This document shows positions 16,989 through 25,776 of a DNA stretch of 52,119 nt, piece by piece. Position numbers and translations under genes: made by a program. Each line of letters begins with the position of its first letter. Position 1 is the stretch's first letter. Origin of the DNA: Muribaculaceae bacterium (lineage in GTDB: Bacteria; Bacteroidota; Bacteroidia; Bacteroidales; Muribaculaceae); assembly GCA_017621225.1 (NCBI GenBank), contig JAGATN010000032.1:1-52119 (forward strand). The letters run 5' to 3'. The notes beneath the pieces were generated by a model. The model made no database searches and was not told the DNA's origin. It worked only from the letters and a program-made list of their open reading frames with translations.

Positions 16989-18698
16989 ATGGGAAAAGTA
17001 TTTAAACTATTTTGTTTCCTCGCCATTGTGGGATTGATGAGCTCTTGTGAAGATGATCCTGAAGCTTGGACGCAATTACCCAAAGATGAAATCTCAGCGG
17101 ATAGCGACAATCTTACTATGTCAGTAAATGGTCAGGCCTCGACCAAAGGTAAAGTTAAATTAACTGCCAAGAGTGCCACCGAAGGCGTAGTTACTCTTAC
17201 TGACGTGGTGCCCGGTTATGCAACGGTGCCCGTTGATGTAGCTCTCGTAGAGCAGACCGACGGATCGTTCAATTACAACGGTACTACTCAGATCACCACT
17301 GCTCCCTCGCGCGCTGAAGCCACCGGCAGCGATGAATGCTTCATGACCGTCAACGTGTCGGGTAAAGTTTCACCCGACGGTAAAATGACCGCCAACGTTA
17401 CTGCAAAAGGTGCTGCTTTCTACATCGGCGTTTACAGCAACGACTCTCTCGCTTTGACTTATTGCGACGTGCCCATGGTAGGCAAAACGGTAGCTTATGC
17501 TTCTGTTTCCGATAAGCCCTCGCTCGTAATCACCGGCGTGATACCCGGCGATTTCGTTACCACCATCGAAGGCGTTTATCCCGATGATTCGGGTTCGTTT
17601 AACGGAACGTCGACCACGGCTAACGGAACAGAGGTGAAATATTCAGGTAAATTCAATGCCGGTACGGGCGTTCTGTCGCTCAACGTAGTTCCGACTCTCG
17701 GCACTCAGGCACAGGGTGGCATCGCCAAGACGTGGAATCTTTCGCATCAGGCCGAATCGGATGCCGAAAATGATTACGCATTCAATCCCTATCCTCCGTT
17801 GCGCATGATTTGGTCGGCTATCGACGAAGATGAGATGAACGCACAGCAGATAGCGCTTCTCGCGTCGCGCGCAGGCGGTCACTTCCTCGTCGACCTTCTC
17901 AACAACATAACGCTCAACCCCAACGGTACGCTTTCGGCAAGCTATGGCGACGCAAAGAACATCGTCATACCCGATATGAACGATATGATGACAATGATAG
18001 CATGGTTCTTCGGATTGTTGGAGCCGAATATGGAGCCTACCAATACCACTTGGATTCAGTCGCCGTCGAACTTGGCTTACTGGTACACTCGCGACGGAAT
18101 GTTCTACTTCGTTCCCGACATTGCCCAGATAATACTTCAGGCAAACAAGGATAACGGTACGTCGGAAGTATCGCCCGAAATGATTCTCGGCATCATATCG
18201 TCGATAGCAGAAATGAGCGACGAGGAACTGAAAGCTCTCTTTGAATCGCTCGGCTCGATGCTTGAAATGCCCGGACTTGATTTGTCGGATGTAGATCCCG
18301 CAATAGTTCGCACCATACTTTCTTGGATTGAAACAGGCGTTCCGTTGCATTATACGGTTGACGGCGAATATCTCTCGTTGTATATCGACAAGGCTATGGC
18401 TGAACCGTATATGACTTTGATATTTAAATTCTTGCCCATCTTGCAGGCTAAGATGGACGAAATGGCTGCCACAAACCCGATGATGTCGATGATGTGGGGC
18501 GTGCTTGGCATCGAAAAATTGAGCGATCTTGAAACCATCTGGAATGAAAATACCGCCGACTTCAAGATAGCCATCAGCTTCGACCAGTCGTCGCGTGCCG
18601 GAAAGTCGCATCGCGCTGCAAAAAAGAACTATGTACAGAAGTTCGATTCAGTCGATGAGGCTATGGCTAAAATCAAGGCTATGATTACCAAGAAATAA
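16989..18698 (+). CDS. Large uncharacterised lipoprotein
   Basis: A 569-residue protein beginning MGKVFKLFCFLAIVGLMSSC, a lipoprotein signal with C20 followed by EDDPE, acidic residues compatible with surface export in Bacteroidetes. The first half has beta-rich segments (LTMSVNGQASTKGKVKLTAK, VSGKVSPDGKMTANVTAKGA) reminiscent of DUF4925-type repeats. The second half is more helical. That family link is tentative. It is translated with highly expressed codons, like the exbB operon. It has its own promoter and terminator, so it is monocistronic. The ligand is unknown; a surface binding or structural role is possible. Confidence 0.8.
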   Translation: MGKVFKLFCFLAIVGLMSSCEDDPEAWTQLPKDEISADSDNLTMSVNGQASTKGKVKLTAKSATEGVVTLTDVVPGYATVPVDVALVEQTDGSFNYNGTTQITTAPSRAEATGSDECFMTVNVSGKVSPDGKMTANVTAKGAAFYIGVYSNDSLALTYCDVPMVGKTVAYASVSDKPSLVITGVIPGDFVTTIEGVYPDDSGSFNGTSTTANGTEVKYSGKFNAGTGVLSLNVVPTLGTQAQGGIAKTWNLSHQAESDAENDYAFNPYPPLRMIWSAIDEDEMNAQQIALLASRAGGHFLVDLLNNITLNPNGTLSASYGDAKNIVIPDMNDMMTMIAWFFGLLEPNMEPTNTTWIQSPSNLAYWYTRDGMFYFVPDIAQIILQANKDNGTSEVSPEMILGIISSIAEMSDEELKALFESLGSMLEMPGLDLSDVDPAIVRTILSWIETGVPLHYTVDGEYLSLYIDKAMAEPYMTLIFKFLPILQAKMDEMAATNPMMSMMWGVLGIEKLSDLETIWNENTADFKIAISFDQSSRAGKSHRAAKKNYVQKFDSVDEAMAKIKAMITKK

Positions 18699-18722
18699 AT
18701 CGACGCTAAATAATAAAGAACT

Positions 18723-18769
18723 GACCGGCAGTGGATGCTTTTTATCGCTGTCGGTCGGTCTTTTTTTTT
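18723..18769 (+). terminator. Terminator of the lipoprotein gene
   Basis: GACCGGCAG (18723-18731) pairs with CTGTCGGTC (18749-18757), one G-T pair included. A run of nine T residues follows a few bases later. Confidence 0.8.
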
Positions 18770-18810
18770 GCCGTAATGCTTCGGGCTTGGTATCAGGCCG
18801 GTGCACTTAT

Positions 18811-18858
18811 TGAAAACGAAATAGCCCGTTTGCTACGATGCGCGAACGGGCTATTTCG
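18811..18858 (-). terminator. Terminator of valS
   Basis: CGAAATAGCCCGTT (18817-18830) and AACGGGCTATTTCG (18845-18858) form a 14-bp perfect stem around a 14-base loop. On the minus strand it is followed by TTTTCA. It lies 22 bases after the valS stop. Confidence 0.85.
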
Positions 18859-18879
18859 GTGTGTATGGGTTACGGAGCC

Positions 18880-21501
18880 TTATTTGGAGAGCGCTGCAAT
18901 GGCTTGAGTAAGGCTTGCTATCTTCGACTCGGCGTCGGCTTGCTTTCGGCGTTCGGCTTCGACCACTGCCGCAGGTGCGTTTGAAACGAAGCGTTCGTTT
19001 GAAAGCTTTTTAAGCACTGAGTTCAAGAAGCCACGGTAATATTCGAGGTCTTTGTTGAGCTTTTCGAGTTCGGCTTCCACATTTATGTTGTTGAGCAACG
19101 GAATGTTGACTTCGGTGGTGCCTACCATGAACGTTGCAGCTGCCGGATCTTTCTGCGCATTGTGGTTTATGGCCTCCACGTTGCAGAGCTTTGATATTAC
19201 GGCATCCTCCTCTTTGTCCCAGGTGCCGATTACGTTGACCGTCAACTGCTCCTTGTTGGGGATGTTTTTCTCCGCGCGTATGTTGCGTATGCCTATTGCC
19301 ACTTCCTTCGCGTGATCCATCATCTTGAGTATCGACTCGTCGATTGTGCCTACGGCGGGGGTCGGGGCATACATTATCGACTCGCCATCGCGTCGCTCGG
19401 CAATGTGCTGCCACAATTCCTCGGTGATGAAAGGCATGAACGGGTGCAACATGCGGAGCAATGCATCGAAGAAGTTGCAAGTGCTTTCGTATGTGGCCGC
19501 ATCGATGGGCGATCCGTATGCCGGTTTCACTATTTCGAGATACCATGATGAAAATTCGTCCCAGAACAGACGATATATCTCCTTCAGGGCTTCCGAGATT
19601 CTGAATTTCGAGAATAAGTCGTTGACCGTGGCTATCGACTCGCTGAGCTTGGCTTCAAACCACTTTATGGCCATTGCTGACGCTTCGGTGGCTTTGGCTT
19701 CAGAGCTTATCTCCCAGCCCTTGACAAGTCGGAATGCATTCCATATCTTGTTGCAGAAGTTGCGACCGGTTTCGCACAGCTTCTTGTCAAACAATATGTC
19801 GTTGCCGGCGGGTGCCGAGAGCATTATGCCCACGCGCACGCCATCGGCGCCGTATGTGGCAATGAGGTCGAGCGGGTCGGGCGAGTTGCCGAGCTGCTTT
19901 GACATCTTGCGGCCTATTTCGTCGCGCACGATGCCGGTGAAATATACGTTGTTGAACGGTTGCTTGCCTACAAATTCGTATCCGGCCATTATCATTCGTG
20001 CCACCCAGAAGAATATGATGTCGGGGCCGGTCACGAGGTCGTTTGTGGGATAATAGTATTCAGCTTCCTTGTTGCCCGGGTCGAGAATGCCGTTGAACAG
20101 CGATATCGGCCACAACCATGACGAGAACCAGGTGTCGAGGCAATCCTCGTCCTGACGCAAATCGGCTGCGGTAAGGTCCGGATTGATTTCGCGCGCCAAC
20201 ACGAGCGCTTCTTCGGGCGTTTCGGCCACTACGAACGATCCGTCGGGCATATAATATGCCGGAACGCGATGGCCCCACCACAATTGACGTGAGATGCACC
20301 AGTCGCGAATGTCGGTGAGCCAGTGGTCGTATGTGGTCTTGAACTTTTCGGGAACGAAACGAATCACGCCGTCGTCAACGGCCGATAGGGCGGGAGCTGC
20401 AAGCGATCCCATCTTTAAGAACCATTGGTCGCTCAGTCGCGGCTCGGCCACGGTGTCGGAGTTACGTTCCGAATATCCTACTTTGTTTTCGTAGTTTTCA
20501 ATCTTCTCTATCAGTCCGGCTGCTTCGAGGTCTTTGGCTATCTGTTCGCGCACGGCGAATCGATCCATGCCTACGTACATTCCGGCGGCCTCGCTTATCG
20601 TGGCGTCGTCGTTGAATATGTCGATGGTCTCCAGATTATGCTTCTGTCCGAGCATATAGTCGTTCATGTCGTGGGCCGGAGTCACTTTGAGGCATCCCGT
20701 ACCGAATTCGATGTCTACGTAATCGTCCTCTATCACCGGAATCTCGCGGTTGACCAACGGCACTATCACGCGCTTTCCGCGCAGATGCTGATTTTTGGGG
20801 TCGTTGGGGTTTATGCACATTGCGGTGTCGCCCATGATGGTTTCGGGGCGCGTGGTGGCCACGATTGCATATCCGTCCTCGCCCACTATGCGATAGCGCA
20901 GATAGTATAGCTTGCTGTGCTCCTGTTTGTAAACCACCTCTATGTCCGACAATGCGGTGCGGGCCTTAGGATCCCAGTTTACCATTCGTTTTCCGCGATA
21001 TATGAGTCCTTTGCGGTAAAGGTCGACGAAAACCTTTATCACGCTTTTCGAACGAATGTCGTCCATGGTGAAGGAGGTGCGTTCCCAGTCGCATGATGCA
21101 CCGAGCTTTTTGAGCTGTTCGAGAATTATGCCTCCGTGCTTTTCTTTCCAATCCCAGGCGTGTGCCAGAAATTCTTCGCGCGTAAGGTCGCTCTTTTTGA
21201 TTCCCTCGGCGGCGAGTTTTGCCACCACCTTGGCTTCGGTGGCAATGGCGGCATGGTCGGTGCCGGGCACCCACAGGGCATTTTTGCCGTCCATGCGTGC
21301 GCGTCGAGTCAATATGTCCTGAATTGTGTTGTTGAGCATATGCCCCATATGCAGAATTCCGGTGACGTTTGGCGGCGGAATTACTATGGTGTATGGTTCA
21401 CGACTGTCGGGTTCGCTATGAAACAACCGATGTTTCATCCAGTAGGCGTACCACTTGTCCTCTACATCCGAAGGATTGTATTTAGTTGCTAACTCATTCA
21501 T
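18880..21501 (-). CDS. valS: Valyl-tRNA synthetase
   Basis: A class I aminoacyl-tRNA synthetase that charges tRNA-Val. The start used is ATG at 21501 ([10 protein letters not shown], 873 residues); an ATG two codons earlier is also possible. HMGH is the HIGH-type motif in [15 protein letters not shown], and KMSKQ in [14 protein letters not shown] is the KMSKS-type loop. Between them is the editing domain. The C-terminus is a coiled coil ([19 protein letters not shown]), typical of ValRS. The final Q in KMSKQ is, from memory, usual in Bacteroidetes. Full length and intact. Confidence 0.97.
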   Translation of the reverse strand: MNELATKYNPSDVEDKWYAYWMKHRLFHSEPDSREPYTIVIPPPNVTGILHMGHMLNNTIQDILTRRARMDGKNALWVPGTDHAAIATEAKVVAKLAAEGIKKSDLTREEFLAHAWDWKEKHGGIILEQLKKLGASCDWERTSFTMDDIRSKSVIKVFVDLYRKGLIYRGKRMVNWDPKARTALSDIEVVYKQEHSKLYYLRYRIVGEDGYAIVATTRPETIMGDTAMCINPNDPKNQHLRGKRVIVPLVNREIPVIEDDYVDIEFGTGCLKVTPAHDMNDYMLGQKHNLETIDIFNDDATISEAAGMYVGMDRFAVREQIAKDLEAAGLIEKIENYENKVGYSERNSDTVAEPRLSDQWFLKMGSLAAPALSAVDDGVIRFVPEKFKTTYDHWLTDIRDWCISRQLWWGHRVPAYYMPDGSFVVAETPEEALVLAREINPDLTAADLRQDEDCLDTWFSSWLWPISLFNGILDPGNKEAEYYYPTNDLVTGPDIIFFWVARMIMAGYEFVGKQPFNNVYFTGIVRDEIGRKMSKQLGNSPDPLDLIATYGADGVRVGIMLSAPAGNDILFDKKLCETGRNFCNKIWNAFRLVKGWEISSEAKATEASAMAIKWFEAKLSESIATVNDLFSKFRISEALKEIYRLFWDEFSSWYLEIVKPAYGSPIDAATYESTCNFFDALLRMLHPFMPFITEELWQHIAERRDGESIMYAPTPAVGTIDESILKMMDHAKEVAIGIRNIRAEKNIPNKEQLTVNVIGTWDKEEDAVISKLCNVEAINHNAQKDPAAATFMVGTTEVNIPLLNNINVEAELEKLNKDLEYYRGFLNSVLKKLSNERFVSNAPAAVVEAERRKQADAESKIASLTQAIAALSK

Positions 21502-21535
21502 TATCATAGAGTAATTTCGTTGTGAAAATTAACCG

Positions 21536-21543
21536 CAAAATTA
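21536..21543 (-). promoter_or_regulatory. Promoter -7 element for valS
   Basis: Read on the minus strand, 21543-21536 is TAATTTTG followed by C, matching TAnnTTTG, about 35 bases before the valS start. Confidence 0.6.
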
Positions 21544-21565
21544 CGTAAAAAATCGGAATTAATGG

Positions 21566-21573
21566 TATCTTTG
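21566..21573 (+). promoter_or_regulatory. Orphan promoter -7 element facing a decayed gene
   Basis: TATCTTTG at 21566-21573 matches TAnnTTTG on the plus strand, back to back with the valS promoter. It leads into an ATG at 21629 whose frame closes after 13 codons. Confidence 0.5.
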
Positions 21574-21628
21574 TCAATCAAATTCGAATGCAAATTGCGC
21601 TAAACCTAACTCGCTAACCCTAACTTGT

Positions 21629-21900
21629 ATGAAAAAAAGTAATTCAGTTCGTTATGTTTATGGTTTGTAGCTTGACGACCAGGCGCATTGTCGTGGTTCG
21701 CGCAAGGAAAAGAGCGAAGGCTTGACGAAGCGGGGTCGTATGGCTACCTCGTGGAGATCGACGTTCCCAAAGAGTTGTTGCGCGCAGGTGAGCCTGTGAC
21801 GGTGAGAATGGAAGTGCCGTCGGGCATGCGTGGCGGATTGGCCATATATGGCCGAAATTCGGGCCGTTATCCTCTTGACCCGACGCTCGTTTTCGATTAG
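21629..21900 (+). pseudogene. Remnant of an internally deleted gene
   Basis: A promoter is followed by ATG at 21629 (MKKSNSVRYVYGL), closed by TAG at 21668-21670. In another frame, 21688-21900 encodes 70 residues that look like the end of a real protein: SYGYLVEIDVPKELLRAGEP, then VTVRMEVPSGMRGGLAIYGR and a final PTLVFD before TAG. This is beta-rich and well composed, unlike a random frame. The simplest reading is a large internal deletion that joined the start of a gene to its last quarter. A polysaccharide-active or cell-surface enzyme tail is possible but unproven. Its stop overlaps the stop of the facing DUF6155 gene. Confidence 0.6.
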
Positions 21901-22433
21901 ATGGCCGCCAATGACGCAATCGCTTCGTGGAATGCCTCGTTTAACGCGCGCTTGAGTTGGTTGGAGCGAAAATGCGGTGTGTCCATGCCGTCGATGGCCT
22001 TTCGGATGCGCGCCATGTGCACGTTGAGCATTCCTGCTTTGTCGGACATGGCAATTGCTTCGTGTAGAAGTTTGGCTATGTTGCGTTGAACGCTCTCTTT
22101 CGTGCGACTGTCGTTGATCATTACGCAGGCAGCCTCTACCGCATACGATGATATCTCGGCTATGTGTTCGTAGCCGGGATTGAGCGTGGCTATGTTTTTT
22201 ATCTGTTTCCGCACGCGCGTTATCCTTGGGTTGGCCCATTGGCCCGACTTGCGTTTCATCTCCTTGGTTATTGCCACCCGTGCTTTGTCGAGCTTTTCGT
22301 CGATGTCGGGGTTGACGTAGAAGTCGAGATATTCCTTGGCCTCTTTTCGGGCAGAATAGAGTTCGAGCACGAGCTCCGAAATCTGTTCGTGCGTCATGGC
22401 CGACAGTTGTTTTTTCAATGCGCTTTTCGACAT
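21897..22433 (-). CDS. DUF6155 family protein
   Basis: A 178-residue soluble protein beginning MSKSALKKQLSAMTHEQISE, followed by LVLELYSARKEAKEYLDFYVNPD. This N-terminus matches the uncharacterised DUF6155 family, small all-helical proteins. It is Lys/Arg-rich with no membrane segment or catalytic motif. It lies downstream of the prfB terminator and has no clear promoter of its own in the short gap. Function unknown. Confidence 0.85.
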   Translation of the reverse strand: MSKSALKKQLSAMTHEQISELVLELYSARKEAKEYLDFYVNPDIDEKLDKARVAITKEMKRKSGQWANPRITRVRKQIKNIATLNPGYEHIAEISSYAVEAACVMINDSRTKESVQRNIAKLLHEAIAMSDKAGMLNVHMARIRKAIDGMDTPHFRSNQLKRALNEAFHEAIASLAAI

Positions 22434-22470
22434 TCGTAAGGGTCGTTTATTTATGTGTGTGGCAGATGTA

Positions 22471-22516
22471 TAAAAAAATGAATCCGTGATATCCCATCGG
22501 GAGGCACGGATTCATT
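22471..22516 (-). terminator. Terminator of prfB
   Basis: AATGAATCCGTG (22478-22489) and CACGGATTCATT (22505-22516) form a 12-bp perfect stem. On the minus strand a T7 run follows from 22472-22478. It is 20 bases after the prfB stop. Confidence 0.88.
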
Positions 22517-22536
22517 GATGGCTGATTAGGTAATGT

Positions 22537-23653
22537 TTATTGTGCTTCGGAAGCAAATTCCATCAGATAAGCTTTTATGAATCCGTCGATTTCGCCGTCC
22601 ATCACCCCGCCTACGTCGGATGTCTGATGTCCGGTGCGGTGATCTTTTACGCGGCGGTCGTCGAATACGTAGCTGCGTATCTGCGAACCCCATTCTATTT
22701 TCATCTTTCCGGCTTCTATTTTGGCCTGTTCCTGCATGCGGTGTTGCAGCTCTTTGTCATACAGAATGGATCGGAGTTGGCGCATTGCATTCTCCTTGTT
22801 CTTTGGCTGATCGCGCGTTTCGGTGTTCTCGATAAGTATTTCTTCCTGCTCACCGGTGTACGGGTCGGTAAACTGATAACGAAGACGTACGCCCGACTCC
22901 ACCTTGTTCACGTTCTGACCGCCGGCTCCACCGCTTCGGAATGTATCCCATGACAGTAATGCCGGATCGACTCTCACTTCGATGGTGTCGTCGACAAGGG
23001 GCGTTACGAATACCGATGCAAATGAAGTCATGCGTTTACCTTGTGCATTGTAGGGCGATACCCTGACGAGTCTGTGCACGCCGTTCTCGCTCTTGAGGTA
23101 GCCGTAAGCGAAATCGCCTTCAACGTTTATGGTACATGATTTTATTCCGGCTTCGTCGCCGTCGAGTATGTTGGCTATGGATGTCTTGTAGCCATGCTTC
23201 TCGCACCATCTCAGATACATGCGCATCAACATCGATGCCCAGTCCTGACTTTCGGTTCCTCCGGCTCCGGAGTTTATTTTCAAAACCACGCCAAGCTTGT
23301 CTTCTTCGCGGCGAAGCATGTTTCGGAGCTCGAGCTTTTCGATTTTTTCTATCGTCGACCCGTATATCTCGTCAAGTTCGCTTTCATTGAATTCGCCTTC
23401 CTTGGCATATTCCCATGCCAACGACAATTCGTCGACGGCATCCTCGACTTCGGCGTAGCCTTCAATCCAAGCCTGCAGATCCTTTATCTTTTTCATTTGA
23501 ATCTGGGCTTCTTTGGGATGTTCCCAAAAATCAGGCACGTGCGTGCGCAATTCTTCTTCCTCTACTTGTATTTTCTTGCTGTCGATGTCAAAGATACCTC
23601 CTCAACGCGAGCTTGCGTTCAAAGGTCTCTTTTAATTGTTCCTGTGTAATCAT
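22537..23653 (-). CDS. prfB: Peptide chain release factor 2, with programmed +1 frameshift
   Basis: The gene starts at ATG 23653 and reads MITQEQLKETFERKLALRRY, then Leu and an in-frame TGA at 23590-23588. A +1 shift there joins it to the main frame (DIDSKKIQVEEEELRTHVP), giving a 371-residue RF2 that releases peptides at UAA and UGA. GGQ, which catalyses peptidyl-tRNA hydrolysis, is at about residues 244-246. The stop-recognition tripeptide reads SPY at about 199-201, where E. coli has SPF. The 337-residue frame starting at 23550 alone would lack the first 34 residues. fadD is upstream on the same strand. Confidence 0.96.
23587..23602 (-). promoter_or_regulatory. RF2 autoregulatory frameshift site
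   Basis: On the minus strand the sequence is AGG AGG TAT CTT TGA C. AGGAGG (23602-23597) is an internal Shine-Dalgarno-like element three bases before the slippery CTT. TGA follows, and slipping forward one base makes CTT-GAC. This is the classical arrangement in which low RF2 favours the shift and restores RF2 synthesis. Confidence 0.95.
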
Positions 23654-23711
23654 TATTAATTACTTTAACCGGTTTTTGTTATTTAATGACTTATAATTTA
23701 CTTAAGGTTAA

Positions 23712-25511
23712 TCAAGCATACATGGCTTCTATCTCGCGCGCGTATTTTGCATTTATCACCGGTCGGCGTATCTTCAGCGTGTTGGTGAGTTCGCCGGTTT
23801 CCATCGTGAATGCGGTGGGCAGAAGCGTGAATTTCTTTATGCGCTCGAATCCGGCAAAGTTGCGTTGCAGCTTTTCGATGCGCTCCTCTATCATTTTTCG
23901 GATGTCGGAGTTTTTAACGAGGTCTTCGAGCGAACGATATTTTATCTGTTTTTTACGCGCATATTCCTTGAGCGCTTCGAATGCGGGTATTATTATGGCG
24001 GTAACGTACTTGCGCTGGTCGCCTATCACGGCTACCTGCTCTATGTATTTGTCTTCGCCCAGTCGGCTTTCGAGGGCTTGCGGAGCTATGTATTTGCCGT
24101 TCGACGTCTTAAACAGGTCTTTGATGCGCTCGGTGAGTACGAGTGCTCCCGATTGGTCGATGCGGCCGGCATCGCCTGTACGGAACCATCCATCGGCGGT
24201 GAATGCCTGGGCCGTGGCTTCGGGCTTGTTGTAGTAGCCCTTCATTACGGTGGGGCCTTTTACGAGAATTTCGTTTTCAGCGCCTATTTTCACTTGAATT
24301 TCAGGCATTACGGTGCCTACGGTGCCCAATTCGTAGCCTACGGTGGGATAACATGTAACCGTAGCCGTGGTTTCAGACAATCCGTAACCTATCACTATGT
24401 TTATGCCGCAGCTATGGAAAAATTCGACAATCGTAGCCGAGAGCGGAGCTCCGGCGGTAGGGAAGATGTTGCCGTTTTCGATGCCTATGGCCTTTTTTAA
24501 CGGAGTGAATACCTTTTTCTCGAAGAATGCATATTGGCGCTCAATGAGCCAGGGGGCTTTCTTGCCAACGCGATGATATTTGAGATTGCGTATGCGTCCG
24601 ATTTTCAGGGCGCGTACGGCCATCCATTTTTTCAATCCCGACATCGATCCGAGTTTCTCTTGAATGGCAGTGTATGCCTTCTCCCAGAAACGAGGCACCG
24701 AACACATACATGTGGGGCGGCGATTTTTTACGGTCGATTGTATTTCGCGCGGATCAAGGTTTATGGATATCTTCATACCCATGTAAAGGCAGAAATAGCT
24801 CCACGCCTTCTCAAATATATGGCTCAACGGCAAGAAGCATACAGATGTGTCGTTGTCGCTCAACATGGTCAGGCGATCGCGGTGTATCAGCATGGCTGCA
24901 TTGAAGTTGGAGTGTGGGAGAATGGCTCCTTTAGGTTCGCCGGTGGTGCCGGAGGTATATATTATGGTGGCAGTGTCGTCGGGCATCGATGCTTCGCGGC
25001 GGCGTTTTACCTCGTAGCGGCAGTTTGCGGTGGCCGACTCTCCGAGTTTCATCAGTTGCGAGAACAGGAGTGTGGTCTTGTCGTTTTCGCGGCGCTTTAT
25101 GTCGTCGTAAATTATTATCTGACGCAGTGTGGGGCATTCGTCAAGCGCTTTAAGCGCAATGTCGTATTGCGTATCGTTTCCTACGAATAATATTTCGACC
25201 CCGGCATCGTTGATTATATATTTTACCTGATCGTATGAGCTTGTGGCATATATGGATATGGGAACGGCCCTGTTGTAATAGGATGCAAAGTCGGTGACGA
25301 GTATTTCGGGTCTGTTTGCCGAAAAAACGGCAAGATTGTCAAACTCTTTCACTCCAAGAATTTCGAGAGCGCAAGCTATGGTGTTGACATCGTAATTGAA
25401 TTCATTCCATGACGTGGGCTTCCATTCTCCGTTGACGAGAGAGCTGAAAGCTTCTCTATCGCCGTACTTCAGCGTTTGTTTATCAACTAATTCTGTAAGT
25501 ATATTCAGCAT
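23712..25511 (-). CDS. Long-chain fatty acid-CoA ligase (AMP-forming)
   Basis: A 599-residue member of the adenylate-forming superfamily. YTSGTTGEPKGAI is the P-loop-like motif, GYGLSETTATVTCYPT holds the A5 motif, and DGWFRTGDAGRID carries the conserved TGD of A7. LTERIKDLFKTSNGKYIAP carries the A8 hinge and the Lys-containing tail. It converts fatty acids to acyl-AMP and then acyl-CoA. It resembles the FadD15-type enzymes of Bacteroidetes, which have an Asp/Glu-rich N-terminus. No other beta-oxidation gene is near, so uptake and recycling of membrane lipids is likely. It precedes prfB by 58 bases. Confidence 0.93.
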   Translation of the reverse strand: MLNILTELVDKQTLKYGDREAFSSLVNGEWKPTSWNEFNYDVNTIACALEILGVKEFDNLAVFSANRPEILVTDFASYYNRAVPISIYATSSYDQVKYIINDAGVEILFVGNDTQYDIALKALDECPTLRQIIIYDDIKRRENDKTTLLFSQLMKLGESATANCRYEVKRRREASMPDDTATIIYTSGTTGEPKGAILPHSNFNAAMLIHRDRLTMLSDNDTSVCFLPLSHIFEKAWSYFCLYMGMKISINLDPREIQSTVKNRRPTCMCSVPRFWEKAYTAIQEKLGSMSGLKKWMAVRALKIGRIRNLKYHRVGKKAPWLIERQYAFFEKKVFTPLKKAIGIENGNIFPTAGAPLSATIVEFFHSCGINIVIGYGLSETTATVTCYPTVGYELGTVGTVMPEIQVKIGAENEILVKGPTVMKGYYNKPEATAQAFTADGWFRTGDAGRIDQSGALVLTERIKDLFKTSNGKYIAPQALESRLGEDKYIEQVAVIGDQRKYVTAIIIPAFEALKEYARKKQIKYRSLEDLVKNSDIRKMIEERIEKLQRNFAGFERIKKFTLLPTAFTMETGELTNTLKIRRPVINAKYAREIEAMYA

Positions 25512-25540
25512 ATTTGAGTATTCAAATTTAATTGATGCGA

Positions 25541-25548
25541 CAAAGGTA
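25541..25548 (-). promoter_or_regulatory. Promoter -7 element for the acyl-CoA ligase
   Basis: On the minus strand 25548-25541 reads TACCTTTG, an exact TAnnTTTG match, 29 bases before the start codon. Confidence 0.6.
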
Positions 25549-25749
25549 GGCTAAAACCACACACTATATAACGTGATTGTAGTTAAAAAAGCAATAGGGT
25601 TAACAAACGTTATTTAGAGGGTGGCCGAATTTTACAACATTTAACCAATTCTGATATGCGCGATGCGTTTACGTGGGTTAATGAGTTTTGGCGATGAGGT
25701 AAACCTTAACATAAGCCAAAAGTAAACAGTTCGTTTCTGAGAAAAATAT

Positions 25750-25757
25750 TAACTTTG
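25750..25757 (+). promoter_or_regulatory. Promoter -7 element for dnaB
   Basis: TAACTTTG followed by C matches TAnnTTTG, 19 bases upstream of the dnaB ATG, so the leader is very short. Between this and the divergent promoter at 25541 lies about 200 bases of AT-rich sequence in which I see no other feature. Confidence 0.6.
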
Positions 25758-25776
25758 CAGTATAAATGAATCTTTT

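Noticed and set aside
17643-18611. 322-residue minus-strand frame opposite the large lipoprotein
   Set aside because: The plus strand gene has signal peptide, promoter and terminator. The antisense product is low-complexity and Arg/His/Tyr-rich.
18880-21501. KMSKQ in place of KMSKS as a defect in valS
   Set aside because: The catalytic Lys residues are kept, and the Q variant is, to my memory, common in Bacteroidetes ValRS.
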